Part shown: piece by piece, positions 46,401-53,029 of the stretch
How the letters are laid out: every line of letters begins with the position of its first letter
Numbering within the stretch: position 1 is the first letter of the stretch
Origin: Durusdinium trenchii
Taxonomy: Eukaryota; Sar; Dinophyceae; Suessiales; Symbiodiniaceae
Direction: 5' to 3'
DNA length: 64,000 bases
Assembly (NCBI GenBank): GCA_963970005.1
Contig: CAXAMN010004002.1
Coordinates: 1,438,650-1,502,649, forward strand
Position numbers and translations under genes: made by a program
Notes under the pieces: generated by a model
Told to the model about the DNA's origin: nothing
What the model saw: only the letters and a program-made list of their open reading frames with translations
Databases searched by the model: none

Positions 46401-46516
46401 GGCTTCGAAAGCCATGGATCCAGCTTCGTGACATGCCCGAGAGCACGCGTTCGACTCAACACAAAAATACCAGTGTGAAGTTTGAGCATAGCATCCATGA
46501 AGACATGAGCGCATGA
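37358..46516 (+). CDS. Gag-Pol polyprotein, Ty1/copia, 3052 aa
   Basis: A single frame with no shift or stop. Approximate domains: N-terminal CxxC...CxxC zinc-ribbon-like segment (92-115); gag core (300-475); zinc knuckle CSACGTMGHWTGDPGC (640-655, spacing C2C4H6C); aspartic protease VLDTAC (Asp739, DTA in place of DTG/DSG); methyltransferase-like domain (1280-1465); integrase HHCC (1681-1722) with D1749, D1808, E1843 (D-34-E) and an SH3-like end (about 1970-2030); reverse transcriptase with D2602 and YVDD 2700-2703; RNase H with D2859, E2911, D2952 and D2999. ATG 37358 is inside the 5' LTR. ATG 37499 (Met48), just after the primer site, is the likelier start of translation. The TGA stop 46514-46516 is inside the 3' LTR. 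Residues 909-1133 overlap a better-looking ORF in another frame. Confidence 0.93.
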   Translation: MSRTRRHGISPQGVHRAYFLRKRCPRPFCFSAVSFRSHTSRSVGTGAMGSEGSLPQGWTPSELRALLELDEDPGPELDTEVPLAVEPTWRCLRCHSARWSEVGHNSYRCGACMGTEFYNATQPVRHQTDDGVWMFVPRANSAPVEDSLPEDDFRRRSEVRHPVEDSSPPGPDSAREPPESELPTDDPSVAMTEYEWPSGPGSELSTSSRRRRRRNRTTAQDSNSEQVGQPSPSRLPMPSTLPIPSRAGKGDGKSSEESELLKVLRQLLDDRRSDKASQGSWDSRRGPAPGMKWKGGTPPNPPRWNYAASDIRAFSKWERRVRVWQLQVQNQLSGAEAGLMLFASLTGEAEAESEHMVLSKVNCRDGVDYVINCLKGPLEQKILYQKRSLLATYETVARLPNESIRQYINRYKRIERDLQSVGISAGAMYDAESRGNRILERCKLEPSLARLVLIGAHNSLDFDSICESLQLQFPDFKATPALFQQSQQQHWRQQQSNSSYRPSGKWTPSNASATTASTSSSSTVPSSASAFNRGGKGGKSFHPRKVYQTETLEEGNEEDEPDQSPEADEEYFEPETFDEQAADPSPSAETEPADEDELGSFLNELATVLTVTSNKLRAATLGRKFTGRKSIEERKRTSSCSACGTMGHWTGDPGCPLSAGGKGRKGKGKGDHKGSSAAASSTSTSGPKRTFMVSYGDEAVEDDNAAYFNFPTNHVPDSMNAPFVYVTESIDLAGYMVLDTACQRSCTGSRWLNTHLRILENYGLSCHRVLCDEQFQFGAGACQTAHERCYLPAAFASQETQGILLGVSVVADVNIPFLASRVLMQQLGCVIDMHQNVLCFSNIGVTVPLLHKHGHLVASIVAFPPRAAQLNCWSELESRVFLEKPHPECIVHEALTAQDRCSSTFTAVHALAAHQAAAVMAGELEGVPPEAPHDRAQCAQGHAQACEHRVTPKSMVEQHRIGRPHGEATTRVAPASSTGQDLYSPRVQEVRERSRPVFPVQALRSKVPVDSRPRSLGSIFTKILQLVSTAAAILGHDPGPYGHRQAQEQTEQTNGLQVQGQTEATTIGRHVSPIGRQLSPSHPVPADGRGDFRYRPDQGGAGRGNVHGQPPPVRLRQSGRLSIGHGELGLEGMTTSESGQCDFWERGKGKIIRHHNIPRVLLFNLQDYDCPIPKHTLSPECKAEVHYEDGTFETITYDWRDHHHTQLKQPWTGHTTFMTQNVHNQSQSLLTASARRALRNTVRQTHHVYNLEYALVAHTADEQTLQQQQKHLRGSRPKVDILETFAGQANITKRSSSFRLSAAQPVDYATGWDLNNTSHQADLEDMLDSLRPLVLIQGIDCRDWSILQDNTNYIRRKILLLMRRAKARKLLKKVTSWCHKQAEAGRLFLLENPTTSRLWQEDAIKKLEGLPNVSSTTCHAGAYGAVNSQGQMIRKGHRFMGNCPHVLKRLGRHLSAEEQRRCVPLQGRETTLSQHYPHQMVTEILKGVQDEVRARFPDRFQPRPKVYSSYMVTSPDQWHEALQMAEATFQVTRYKTFTLPASDPLFALTRRLTQWSHMERVQIALQPIMWRFPWHVPHTHRAAALQYNDGEVQIIEEDFSELRHPKARFKKPVQLAIFMFGQGQPDAERPRDQASASHEAAQPPPSENDPRKLVPPPPGEEISFPLELKIPAEIKNAIRRMHQNLGHPKPAELKKLLALNGVNNQAIYTAVEHLRCNSCERTKGPSRPDLGAIPAEDGCSQFGDRLQMDIFYVRDVTGQNFMVLGIIDEVTHLHLAALLDNRQAETVLAAFNDTWAKAFGYPLRIRLDPDCSFRSHFEDDLDQAGVFIDYVPAEAHNKIGLIERHNAVFRSLMERIIDYRAITGREQMYYTTTAAAFAKNSCTWSAGRPPYVAAFGRIPRMGIESLSDPHGLVTGQTRAQAQQMADSLRVDAQQQIAAMSIDSTFRRALLRNTATSSTDTPEVGSIVAYWRWTARSGKKRGGYKLARLLGRDPDGKSMWLQAGTNTVRVAPHQLRVARGFECWHPDYQQIKDLRVASQNLHDNQLQDERIPEPPVDPDQPLGFDGMDPAEEIPPSAVPLLAQPPTAASAAAPAEQAEEAVQTDPYQETRNTQIEINVHSPTYRQTVIQAQAQPSTPFGMTAAQWMEPSVNAPVRKKHRSRTPARGRHASTLADASRPALQDQQDPLALTPATPFVPHQSRAEASATTPGQQAEVIDVDNLPDTPQPAEHLEHVVPSTPPDLAQDNRQSSKRSSTEMAPPLSEQAPPAPLGYKALLAKHTQPRQIGQNTFHLKGYNRIAKAATQAEPSLLVWARLDTNSNSLQTTHLSGPPKGHIKRRRVLTYPQGSIVWDAPYEDDQTGRRISPEYTTLVTELWHEHYAPHPLDSLEVTPDGIQQREQHHDGSDHISMPYSCHTALQAYRKAPGYNGTGESSDSEASADDMTTGHRGNSSLPTTAAARSLTRQEQKALDKEVPWQAILQMDQDSITKYVESAKAEEASWQQFDSVIPLTAQEANKVHQDPILRRRILKARAAYRDKAKGQGPLKAKTRVVALGHLDPDLQEICRESATPTRQSEYALLAFFISGFNHMLLDGKDRWLLWCGDIKTAFLQGTPDPRKLPLFLLPPQDGVTKLAGTFKAPLYKIVGNIYGLASAPRTWSLHVVKTLVQAGFRQHSLDKMLFTLCTKLPGDDHSSLVAIVVAYVDDFLLTHNQRWDRRALLDLFKWGAQEELSFSNSLTFKGKEISLRSEGQTTYLALTQKQFIAGMKVGNVQCKKRLDEKLLPEDMAEFRSVAGCLQWLAGQCRPDVASTVSLCSKGTNSTYKELQTLYEAVQHLHNTSDVGIHMWPVPLNDHTLIVSYSDSSWANAAGSASQHGNILLLADPKVVDTTGPGLLLDWKSSRSARVCRSTLAAEASACDTGIDRASFMAHLISEILQDKASFLLTRTLRLIGVTDCRSLYDVLVSENPRTEDKRTIVVIRSIQQHLQRLDVHWVPTQLQWADSLTKLSDKLLLEFVAWLRKPWIQLRDMPESTRSTQHKNTSVKFEHSIHEDMSA
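37486..37498 (+). other. Primer binding site candidate
   Basis: TGGCACCGGAGCC begins two bases after the LTR. TGG pairs with the CCA end of a tRNA and the rest could pair with an acceptor stem. The tRNA was not identified. It is followed at once by the in-frame ATG 37499. Confidence 0.6.
40083..40757 (+). CDS. Overlapping ORF (+1 frame) with Cys motif, 224 aa
   Basis: It starts at ATG 40083, one base out of the long frame, and stops at TGA 40755-40757. That stop overlaps the long-frame ATG 40754 as ATGA. The product looks like a real protein: a helical start (AFLLRLLMIELNVLKAMRKL), a zinc-ribbon-like segment (CTHPEFKRYGNAHGQFSQCK then RCDQKFRW), a Ser/Pro/Lys linker, and an acidic end (LTEEEIFATGLTKEELDEAM). 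Third positions are GC-rich. The long frame over the same bases is rich in Gln, Arg and His and looks unstructured. It may be a dual-coding segment, a separately started ORF, or the trace of two compensating frameshifts. Confidence 0.65.
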   Translation: MPSQPTKQPPSWLANWRAFLLRLLMIELNVLKAMRKLVNIGLRPRAWLSSTGLADLMEKQRRELHRPRAPAKTCTHPEFKRYGNAHGQFSQCKRCDQKFRWIPDQEAWAVYSPKSSSSSALPLPSSGTILAPTDIAKPKSKPSKQTAYKSKARPRPPPSDAMSVQSAGSSALPIQYRLTEEEIFATGLTKEELDEAMYMGNLHQYDSDNPDGYPSDMESWDWRA

Positions 46517-46639
46517 GTCGAACCCGTCGCCACGGCATTTCACCTCAAGGTGTACACAGAGCCTATTTCCTAAGGAAAAGGTGCCCGCGGCCCTTTTGTT
46601 TTTCCGCCGTGTCGTTTCGTTCGCACACGTCACGGTCAG
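46474..46639 (+). repeat. 3' LTR
   Basis: Identical over 166 bp to 37319-37484. No clear polypurine tract precedes it (ACAAAAATACCAG). It contains the last 14 codons and the stop of the polyprotein. Confidence 0.95.
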
Positions 46640-46640
46640 A

Positions 46641-46645
46641 GTAAC
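46641..46645. repeat. Target site duplication, right
   Basis: GTAAC, matching 37314-37318; a single A separates it from the end shared by the LTRs. Confidence 0.75.
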
Positions 46646-48019
46646 ATATATTTTGGATCATTGTGTGTCACAAAGATATTGAGATGGAGCCCAGATCACC
46701 GCCGTATTGGGGTGCATGCTTTGTGTCTCTTCCGGCATGTCTGCTGAGAAACATGTTCCCTGGATCTCCCGGGCTTTCCGGGGCTTCAGTTGTTGAAATA
46801 TGATTGAGCAGGGATGCATGACCATGTAGTACCCCATACTCACCCCATGTTTGACGAATGGTGTTCGTGATGCGTGATGTTCAATGATTTCTGGTCCTTA
46901 TATAGCCCATAGCCCAAGATGGTCCAACATGGAAAGAACACGCCTGATACTGGGTACCATTGGGTACCCGAAATTGAGCCTTTTGGTCTTGTAGAAAGCT
47001 TGGCTGTAATCCGGGCGCTTGTATGTGTCCGGACACATCAGGCACGACTTCATCGGAGTTTGGGCCCAGGTATTGGACCTCAGAGGAATCAGCTGAGTGG
47101 ATCTCTTTTCCCGATCTTCCAGTGAGCCTGGGCTCCTTGGCCAAAGTCCAACGCATACCGACGTATTATGAGTTTGATTGAATTTGTAGAGCCAGCTTGG
47201 ATATTCACGTTCTGTTTATTGAAAGATGTTAATAACCTATACCAGGACCATCCAAGGGGTGTCCGATAGACTACCCTACACTACCTAGAGATCTCTATTG
47301 GACACCCTTTGGATGGTCTAGGTAGTTAGTCCCCGGGTTTTGCTTCGTTTCGCCTTTCAGGCGGCAGCACTGGAAGTTTCAGCCACACCAAGAAGGCTCG
47401 GAGAGTATCTTGCGCCAGACGTCTGAGAGTATCTCTTGCGCCAGATGTCCCAGTCGTGCATGTCCTCACTATAGGAATTGGGTAACTGCCAGGACCCGTG
47501 TCCTCTATGATATTATATGTCCACAAAGATTCTGTCATTGATACCGTAATGACAATTATGGTTTGCAGAACTGTAGCTGACCACCACCTTTAGCATAACG
47601 GTTTCCATAAGCCATGTAACATGGTATCAGGAAAATTCTGGCTTGGCTTGAGTCTTGAGATTCTACAGCTACAACTGGACTGTTTACAACTGGTTGGAGG
47701 TTCCCAGTTCAGCATCAGTTCGCCGGTTTTTGCCAGAAGCGTCGTGCCATGAGAGATCGAAGAACAAATCTGAAGACTGCACCAGATGGGGATAGGATGG
47801 GGTATAGGGGATGACATAGGACTTTAAATGCAGTTCCCTTTGTTGAGCGATATGGGCGGGTTATAGGATTCAATTTTGTGGGGTAGAATGGAGATGATGG
47901 AGTATGTCATGTATATATATATATTTATATATGTATACAGGACTTTTACATATATTCCACTCAGGGCCCCACACAACCCCCAACCGGTCGGCTGCGGGCA
48001 CGTCCCACGCACCATCCAG
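46646..48019. other. No exon recognised
   Basis: Contains the family II hairpin at 47246 and a TA-rich stretch near 47910. No supported coding frame. Confidence 0.4.
47246..47318. repeat. Hairpin repeat, family II
   Basis: Arms 47246-47264 (GACCATCCAAGGGGTGTCC) and 47300-47318 pair with one mismatch in 19. GACTACCCTACACTACCT inside is shared exactly with 52755. Confidence 0.85.
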
Positions 48020-48099
48020 GTGGTGGAGATCTTCACTCGTCTCAGCAGCGCCGGGGACAGCGACGAGGAAGGAGAGCAAGCCTTGGAGGCGCGGGACCA
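48020..48099 (+). CDS. Exon candidate, acidic
   Basis: ATCCAG|GTG to the canonical donor CA|GTGAGG; reads VVEIFTRLSSAGDSDEEGEQ then ALEARD. Strong coding look, phase 2 end. Confidence 0.5.
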
Positions 48100-48149
48100 G
48101 TGAGGGCAGGGCAGCCTGGCACCGAGAGGTTGGTTGAGGGGTTGAAGTT

Positions 48150-48212
48150 CCCAGACCATCCATTCGGACTCCCAGACCATCCATTCGGACTCCCAGACCA
48201 TCCATTCGGACT
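48150..48212 (+). repeat. Three exact 21-bp repeats
   Basis: CCCAGACCATCCATTCGGAC plus T, three times in a row. The open + frame reads PDHPFGL three times. As the length is a multiple of 3 the frame is kept, but whether it is translated is unknown. Confidence 0.9.
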
Positions 48213-48237
48213 GGAAGAGTTGAAACTACAAAGCCCT

Positions 48238-48350
48238 ATCCCAGACACGACGTGTTTGCGACTGCCAGTCCGGACTGCCGAGAAAAGGCCAGGGGCGGTG
48301 CGAGGGGGGTCAATGTAGGCATATATGGCAGTCCCATGGAGTGTGTGGGT
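48238..48350. repeat. Repeat, family I subfamily b
   Basis: Same block order as the 23889 copy: CCCAGACACGAC, GACTGCCAGTCCGGACTGCC, then GTAGGCATATATGGCAG and CATGGAGTGTGTGGG. Confidence 0.75.
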
Positions 48351-48677
48351 ATAGTATTAAATAAGCCCCATCCATGTAACTCTTTCAGTCGTTGGATGTG
48401 CTTTGTGGGTGTCTCGGGTTGGCCATACGTTCCATAGTCCTAGCTGACCTATCCCCACAAAAAAGGAGCCCTGTTGACCAGGCCTCAACAGCTCTCCCTC
48501 ACTTCTCCTTCCCCCCACCCTCCACGCACCGTTTTTGGAACCCTGGGGCTCCAACCACCTCAGAAGGTAGTTAGACCCACCCGAACCACCTCAATGAAAC
48601 GGAGGTCGGCTTAGGCTGGGAGCCCAAACGGGCAACACGCATTTGGTTCAGATCGCCGCAACTCTTGCCGTGGACAG

Positions 48678-48811
48678 GCGCACTTCGAGTCCCAGCTGCG
48701 TGAAGCTCAGCTGGGCGCCACTTTGGCAGAGGCCTTCGAGAAGATGACGGTCTCACAGGAGGTCCAGGAGCGACTGCAGAAGCGCTTGAGCCATGGAGAT
48801 GTGGCTTGGTG
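48678..48811 (+). CDS. Coiled-coil gene, exon 1 of 3 identified
   Basis: GACAG|GCG opens AHFESQLREAQLGATLAEAF, EKMTVSQEVQERLQKRL, a long amphipathic helix. A GC donor (TGGTG|GCTGGT, phase 2) fits the next exon; otherwise the frame stops at 48824. Confidence 0.5.
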
Positions 48812-48895
48812 GCTGGTTGGGTGATTTCTGGGCACTTGGTGAGCGTTGTGATGGTTACGCAATGTAAGTGATCTCCTCCATTCTGCTAGTTCAAG

Positions 48896-48946
48896 TTTAT
48901 GCGATGATGAGCTGGAACCAAGGCAAAAACGGGAAGAACGCACAAG
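48896..48946 (+). CDS. Coiled-coil gene, exon 2
   Basis: TCAAG|T to ACAAG|GTTCGA; reads LCDDELEPRQKREERT. Phase 2 at both ends. Confidence 0.45.
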
Positions 48947-49311
48947 GTTCGAGACAATCTTGGGAGATTGTGGATCCTACATGGGGGGGGTGCTGTGACC
49001 TTGCCAACAATGCAGGCAGGACCCACCAGTTCCAGAACTACCGGACCGGACGACGGCTCACAACACGTGCCTTAATGAGTCTGGAGTCTGGGCACCAGTA
49101 CGTCACATGACGCCCCGATAGCAATGCCACCCACAGTCAAGTGTACCGGAACCCAGGTCTTTGTGGTGGTCTATGAGCAGGTGTGGCCTCCTGGCATGCG
49201 TTTTCATCGCTTGAGCTCCATGAAGCTAGACCTGAAGGATTCTTAGGGTTCCGATATATTTCAGCCAACCCATGCACCAGCTGGACCGCTTATTCCTACC
49301 AAAAAGCTGAG

Positions 49312-49390
49312 GTGTTCCTGGGTGGAGGCCTTAGCGAAGAAGGCCGAGGTTCCGTGCATCTCCTTCCAGCCATCCTACATCGATTCTTGA
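49312..49390 (+). CDS. Coiled-coil gene, terminal exon
   Basis: GCTGAG|G in phase 2 completes the Arg codon of the preceding exon, then CSWVEALAKKAEVPCISFQP and a stop at 49388-49390. Confidence 0.45.
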
Positions 49391-49758
49391 CTTCGATCTC
49401 ACATCCCCACCATCCAGGCCATCATTTAGGCCCTCCAAACGATACTCCAAACGATCAAAGTTTACAAGTCTTCACCACCACCCAAAGGGTGGTTTGTGGA
49501 TGTTTTGGAATGGAAAATGCATAGTCAGAGTCAAACGGGGGTGTCAATCGCTGTCACTGCTTCATCCAATTGCAACCTGTCAAGGAGAAGCTGCGCTGTT
49601 AGTGAGTGGGCCAGTGTCAAGTCATGTCAAGCCCATTGCAATTATGGGTTAGGGGCTGGAATTGCAAGATATTTTTGCAAGCTCAATGATGTCATTTGGA
49701 ACACTCTTTCAGGCCAATGTGTTCATTTTATTCTCATCACTTAGTTCAGGCCAGGTAG

Positions 49759-49887
49759 GGTACTGCCCACATCAACACCCACCTTGGCCGTCGCTTGCTG
49801 TTTCGCTCTCAGGACGTCTTCCGACAGAGTGCCAATTTGCCATGTCGGTCTTTTCAGAGCGGCCTTGACTTCGGCCCGGAGGGCATG
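49759..49887 (+). CDS. Possible UGT 5' exon
   Basis: GTAG|GGT to ATG|GTGTGA, 43 codons in phase 0; reads GTAHINTHLGRRLLFRSQDV. Frame quality is good, but its place in the UGT is inferred only from position and phase. Confidence 0.35.
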
Positions 49888-52800
49888 GTGTGACCTGGCT
49901 GACAGATGGTCAGTTGCTACCTGCGTGGTAAGTGGTCATATATATATATATATATAAGGAGGAGGTGAACATTTTGGGAGGATGGGTATTCTAACAAGAA
50001 CATGAGTTCTGAATGTGTCAATACAACTTGAACCTGGTGCGCCTGCCATTCTGGGTTGAGAATTCTAACCAGTCAATTCCCGGATCATCCCGGATCCAGT
50101 TGTGGCCAGGTATACTTTAGCCTCCTGCCTACGTACCGGTGCGCCAGTACCTGCGGGCCGACGCGCAGTCGGCGCAATATTGCCCTTGCCCCAGAGCAGG
50201 CCCTTCCGAGCATGATGTGCGGAGCAATTAGCCAGAGATGGTGACAGACAATCCTCGTCAGGAGAATTCTTCTTTTCACTCCCAGGTGTAGACTATTGGC
50301 AGGTAGACCAGGTAGGATTTTCGTTGTTTGTATGGCCTTTCAATCTTGCACAAATCCGGTGGAGGGTTGTGGGTGCATCAACTGCACGGCGTGGAGTGTT
50401 TGATATAGGCTTCGACTCCAGCATGACGACATCGAGAAAGACCTTCGCAGTTGGCTGGAGAAGGATCCCGATAGACCGGTTGTGCAACTTGGCTGCCTTG
50501 CTCGGGTGGCACAGGAAGGAGTTTTGTAACCTAGTAGCTACGCTAAAGTGTTTGTGTGTGTTTTTGACAGCTTTTTTGGCGGGCCTATGGCCTACGTAAT
50601 TGCTGCAGTCGCGATTTACGGTGTGCTTTGAGTAAGGCTCTACGCCATCCATACTCTAACAGGCCCTTCAGATGCCAAGATGCCCTCTTCCGCACGCAAC
50701 CCGCCCGCCCTCCAAACGCACGCAGCAGGTACTGCTCGCTGGGCAGCCATATGCTGGCTCGGGTGCTGGATCCTGGCAGCATCACCCGCTTGCTGAAGGG
50801 GATTTTAGAGGCGAGCTGTCGCGCTTTGCCTCTCGTCCACGATCGTCATCAAAGGAAGCAGTTCGCAGCAGCACATGCTTTCCCATTGCAAGTGCAAAGA
50901 CGTTCAACGTCGTAACAGATCAGCTTGTTCGGGGTGGTTCGTCCCAAATACTAGACAATCTCATTGGATGTTCATTGTGTACCTGTATGTACCTATACTA
51001 CAGACATCTACAGACCATATTGTGAACCCTCACCGTGACGAAGGCAGTAGCGATGGTGGAATAATGCAACTCAAGTTGAGGCTTCCATCAGCCTTACACT
51101 CTGCGATTGCATTTGATGGCTCAGGTTTGTTCTCAACAAGGCAGCTCGAGAGTTTGCGGACTCTGACCCTTCCATGGCACTAGAGGGGTGGGGGGGGCCA
51201 TGGGAGCGAGTTTGCTTTGAGAGGAAGAGTTTACAAGAGCTTCCCCCCAATCTCAGATGATATTTAAAGCCACACTGAAGATCATTGAAGCTTCCACCCA
51301 AAAGGATCCAAAAGGTCGCTCTCATCATCCAAGTGCAAAATCACCTCATGGCTGCCATGAAAAGGACTGCTAGCCAGACTGAAGTGTTATCCGGTGCTGC
51401 ATGGCAAATGGTCGGCTGCACATGAGGATCCGGGCTTTGACACTGTTTCGACATCCGGATGTGCGAGTAGAAGCCTGGGTGTAGCTCGGCTGGGTGGAGG
51501 GGGTCACATGTTGATGTCCTTGAAGGTATGAGGATGCAGTTCTTGCAGTGATTTCCGCTCATTTGGCACGGATTGGAACACTGACTTGGTGAACCGTGAT
51601 CCTCATGCACTTCATGGAATGGTGCTTTTGCTTGGATTTGGCTGGTCAAGCATCTCCAATCATAAGTAATAAAAGCGTTTTTGGAGACACATGCCATTCG
51701 AAAGAGCATTCTGTTTCAGCTGAGCCTTGCTTGTTTGACATCACTGATTCCACCAGGAATCAGCAGGGCGTCCTGGCACATCCCTCAACGTTGGTGTTCC
51801 TCACCCACTGCGGTGCCAATTCTGTGCACGAGGCCTTAGCGTGGCTTCGGATGCAAAAAAGGGACCGGAGTGACAACTGGCCGAGACGTCGCTCGCGGGA
51901 CCTCTCGCTGACCGTGCTGCCAAAGGCTCGGTGGCAGTCTCGACGGCACATGGAGAATTCCATGGATCTCCATGGAGAATCGCAGCGTGGTTGAGACCTG
52001 TTGAGACATGTTGAGACTGGGTCAGTGATCCCCCCAAAGGGCTCGATGTTGCGGCTCGTGGCAAAGCACACCGGCACACGTTCGTTCCGCTCGATTCCGC
52101 TCGCCAGACGGCGTCGACGTTCAGGTCCGGGACGCCCATGGTGGCGGTGCCCTTCTTCGACGACCAGCACTACAATGCGCAGGCGTTGGTGGAGGCGAAG
52201 GTGGCGCAGCGCATCCCAAAGCGCCCGGTGCAGGTGGCCGAGGCATGGGAGTGAGATGGGAGGGTGGGAGATGGAGTTATAGTGGATGCGCAAGTGGATG
52301 GTGGCTACAATAGTGGGGAGGGAGGAATGGAACCCAATAGGTTGGAGAAGGAGACTTTAGATACTATCTTGAGTATGGTGTAGCCATTTGCTCTCAGCCC
52401 CCCAGTTCCCCCAACTGCATCACAAATCACAAGTTGTGCCCTTGCGCCTGGTTTTGGTTCACTTCACGCAAGTTGGCCAGACATGTGTGTTTCGGATGGG
52501 GTTGCAAGCACCAACAGCTTTGAGATCTTATCTCAAAGAATATTTCTAGGCGTTTGCCGTGCATGTCGGGAGCCTTGCATTGTGTCAGATGGCAGAGGTG
52601 GTGGTTTGCTTCATGCTGATTGTAGTATCCACCCGTGTGGCAAGTACCTTCCAAGAGGGCCGAAGCCGCCACAAGAACCAGACCATTTCCATGAGTTTTT
52701 GCCTTAACATCTTACAGTATCTGTTGGCAATTCATCCCACCACCAGTCCAATTGACTACCCTACACTACCTGCCTGGACCTCCAGCCAGGACACCCATTG

Positions 52801-53029
52801 GATGATCCTGGTGAGCATCACACCCTATCTCCAGTCCACTCATCCCGTCGACCGATCCTTCCGCCAGGTCGCTGCAGCTGTCACCGCCATGCGGTCGTCG
52901 GCCGCCAAGGCAGCAGCCGCTGCATTGGGCAGTGCGGTGCTGCGGGAGGAGGGCGTGCGCAAGGCCGCGCAGCTGGTGGCACAGTGCAGGCCTTTGGAAT
53001 GGCGGGGTGTGGTGCTGATCTTGGACTAG
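49759..53029 (+). CDS. UDP-glycosyltransferase (GT1 family)
   Basis: Transfers a sugar from a UDP-sugar to a small acceptor. The C-terminal donor-binding domain is clear. DLRSWLEKDPDRPVVYCSLG is the linker and first strand. NQQGVLAHPSTLVFLTHCGA followed by NSVHEALASGTPMVAVPFFDDQ is the UGT signature, with the His and the final Asp-Gln that bind the nucleotide sugar. The last exon is the helical end (AVLREEGVRKAAQLVA). Exons: 49759-49887 (uncertain), 50121-50216, 50422-50483, 50729-about 50830, 51757-51840, 52125-52233, 52868-53029. Phases agree at all joins except 50830 to 51757, where an exon is missing or a boundary is unknown. One GC donor (50484), the rest GT. The N-terminal acceptor domain is mostly not found. 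Confidence 0.85.
50121..50216 (+). CDS. UGT exon
   Basis: TTTAG|CCT to GAT|GTGCGG, 32 codons; reads PPAYVPVRQYLRADAQSAQY. Phase 0 fits the next exon, ahead of the DLR.WLE motif. The open frame otherwise stops at 50231. Confidence 0.55.
50422..50483 (+). CDS. UGT exon, linker
   Basis: CTCCAG|CAT to GTTGT|GCAACT (GC donor); reads HDDIEKDLRSWLEKDPDRPV. The open frame beyond it (QLGCLARVAQ) is intron. Confidence 0.8.
50729..50830 (+). CDS. UGT exon, first strand of donor domain
   Basis: AGCAG|G completes Val, then YCSLGSHMLARVLDPGSITR and LLKGILEASCRAL, matching the slGS...ll.gl..~~~rvLW stretch. The 3' end is uncertain, with several GC or GT possibilities from 50813 on. Confidence 0.75.
51757..51840 (+). 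CDS. UGT exon, signature part 1
   Basis: ACCAG|G (phase 2) to GC|GTGGCT; reads NQQGVLAHPSTLVFLTHCGA then NSVHEAL. Confidence 0.9.
52125..52233 (+). CDS. UGT exon, signature part 2
   Basis: TTCAG|G (phase 2) to CAG|GTGGCC; reads SGTPMVAVPFFDDQHYNAQA then LVEAKVAQRIPKRPVQ. Confidence 0.9.
52755..52812. repeat. Repeat, family II, minus orientation
   Basis: GACTACCCTACACTACCT followed by CCAGGACACCCATTGGATGATCCTGG; in the UGT intron before the last exon. Confidence 0.7.
52868..53029 (+). CDS. UGT terminal exon
   Basis: GCCAG|GTC, phase 0, opens an Ala-rich helix (TAMRSSAAKAAAAALGSAVL) and REEGVRKAAQLVAQCR and stops at TAG 53027-53029. Fits the C-terminal helices of UGTs. Confidence 0.75.
   Translation, partial: VAAAVTAMRSSAAKAAAAALGSAVLREEGVRKAAQLVAQCRPLEWRGVVLILD

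Larger units (their letters stand above)
37314..46645 (+). mobile_element. Complete Ty1/copia LTR retrotransposon
   Basis: A 9.3-kb element with two identical 166-bp LTRs (37319-37484 and 46474-46639), a primer-binding-like site, one uninterrupted gag-pol frame in copia order (integrase before reverse transcriptase), and a GTAAC duplication at both ends. Identical LTRs and all catalytic residues in place suggest a recent insertion that may still be active. It has the same orientation as the host genes around it. It is unusual in length, in carrying a methyltransferase-like domain, and in having coding sequence that runs into both LTRs. Confidence 0.95.

Noticed and set aside
45989..46633. 214-codon minus-strand ORF over the 3' end of the retroelement
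   Set aside because: It is the complement of RNase H coding sequence and the LTR; the repeat at 37245-37718 is the same effect at the 5' end.
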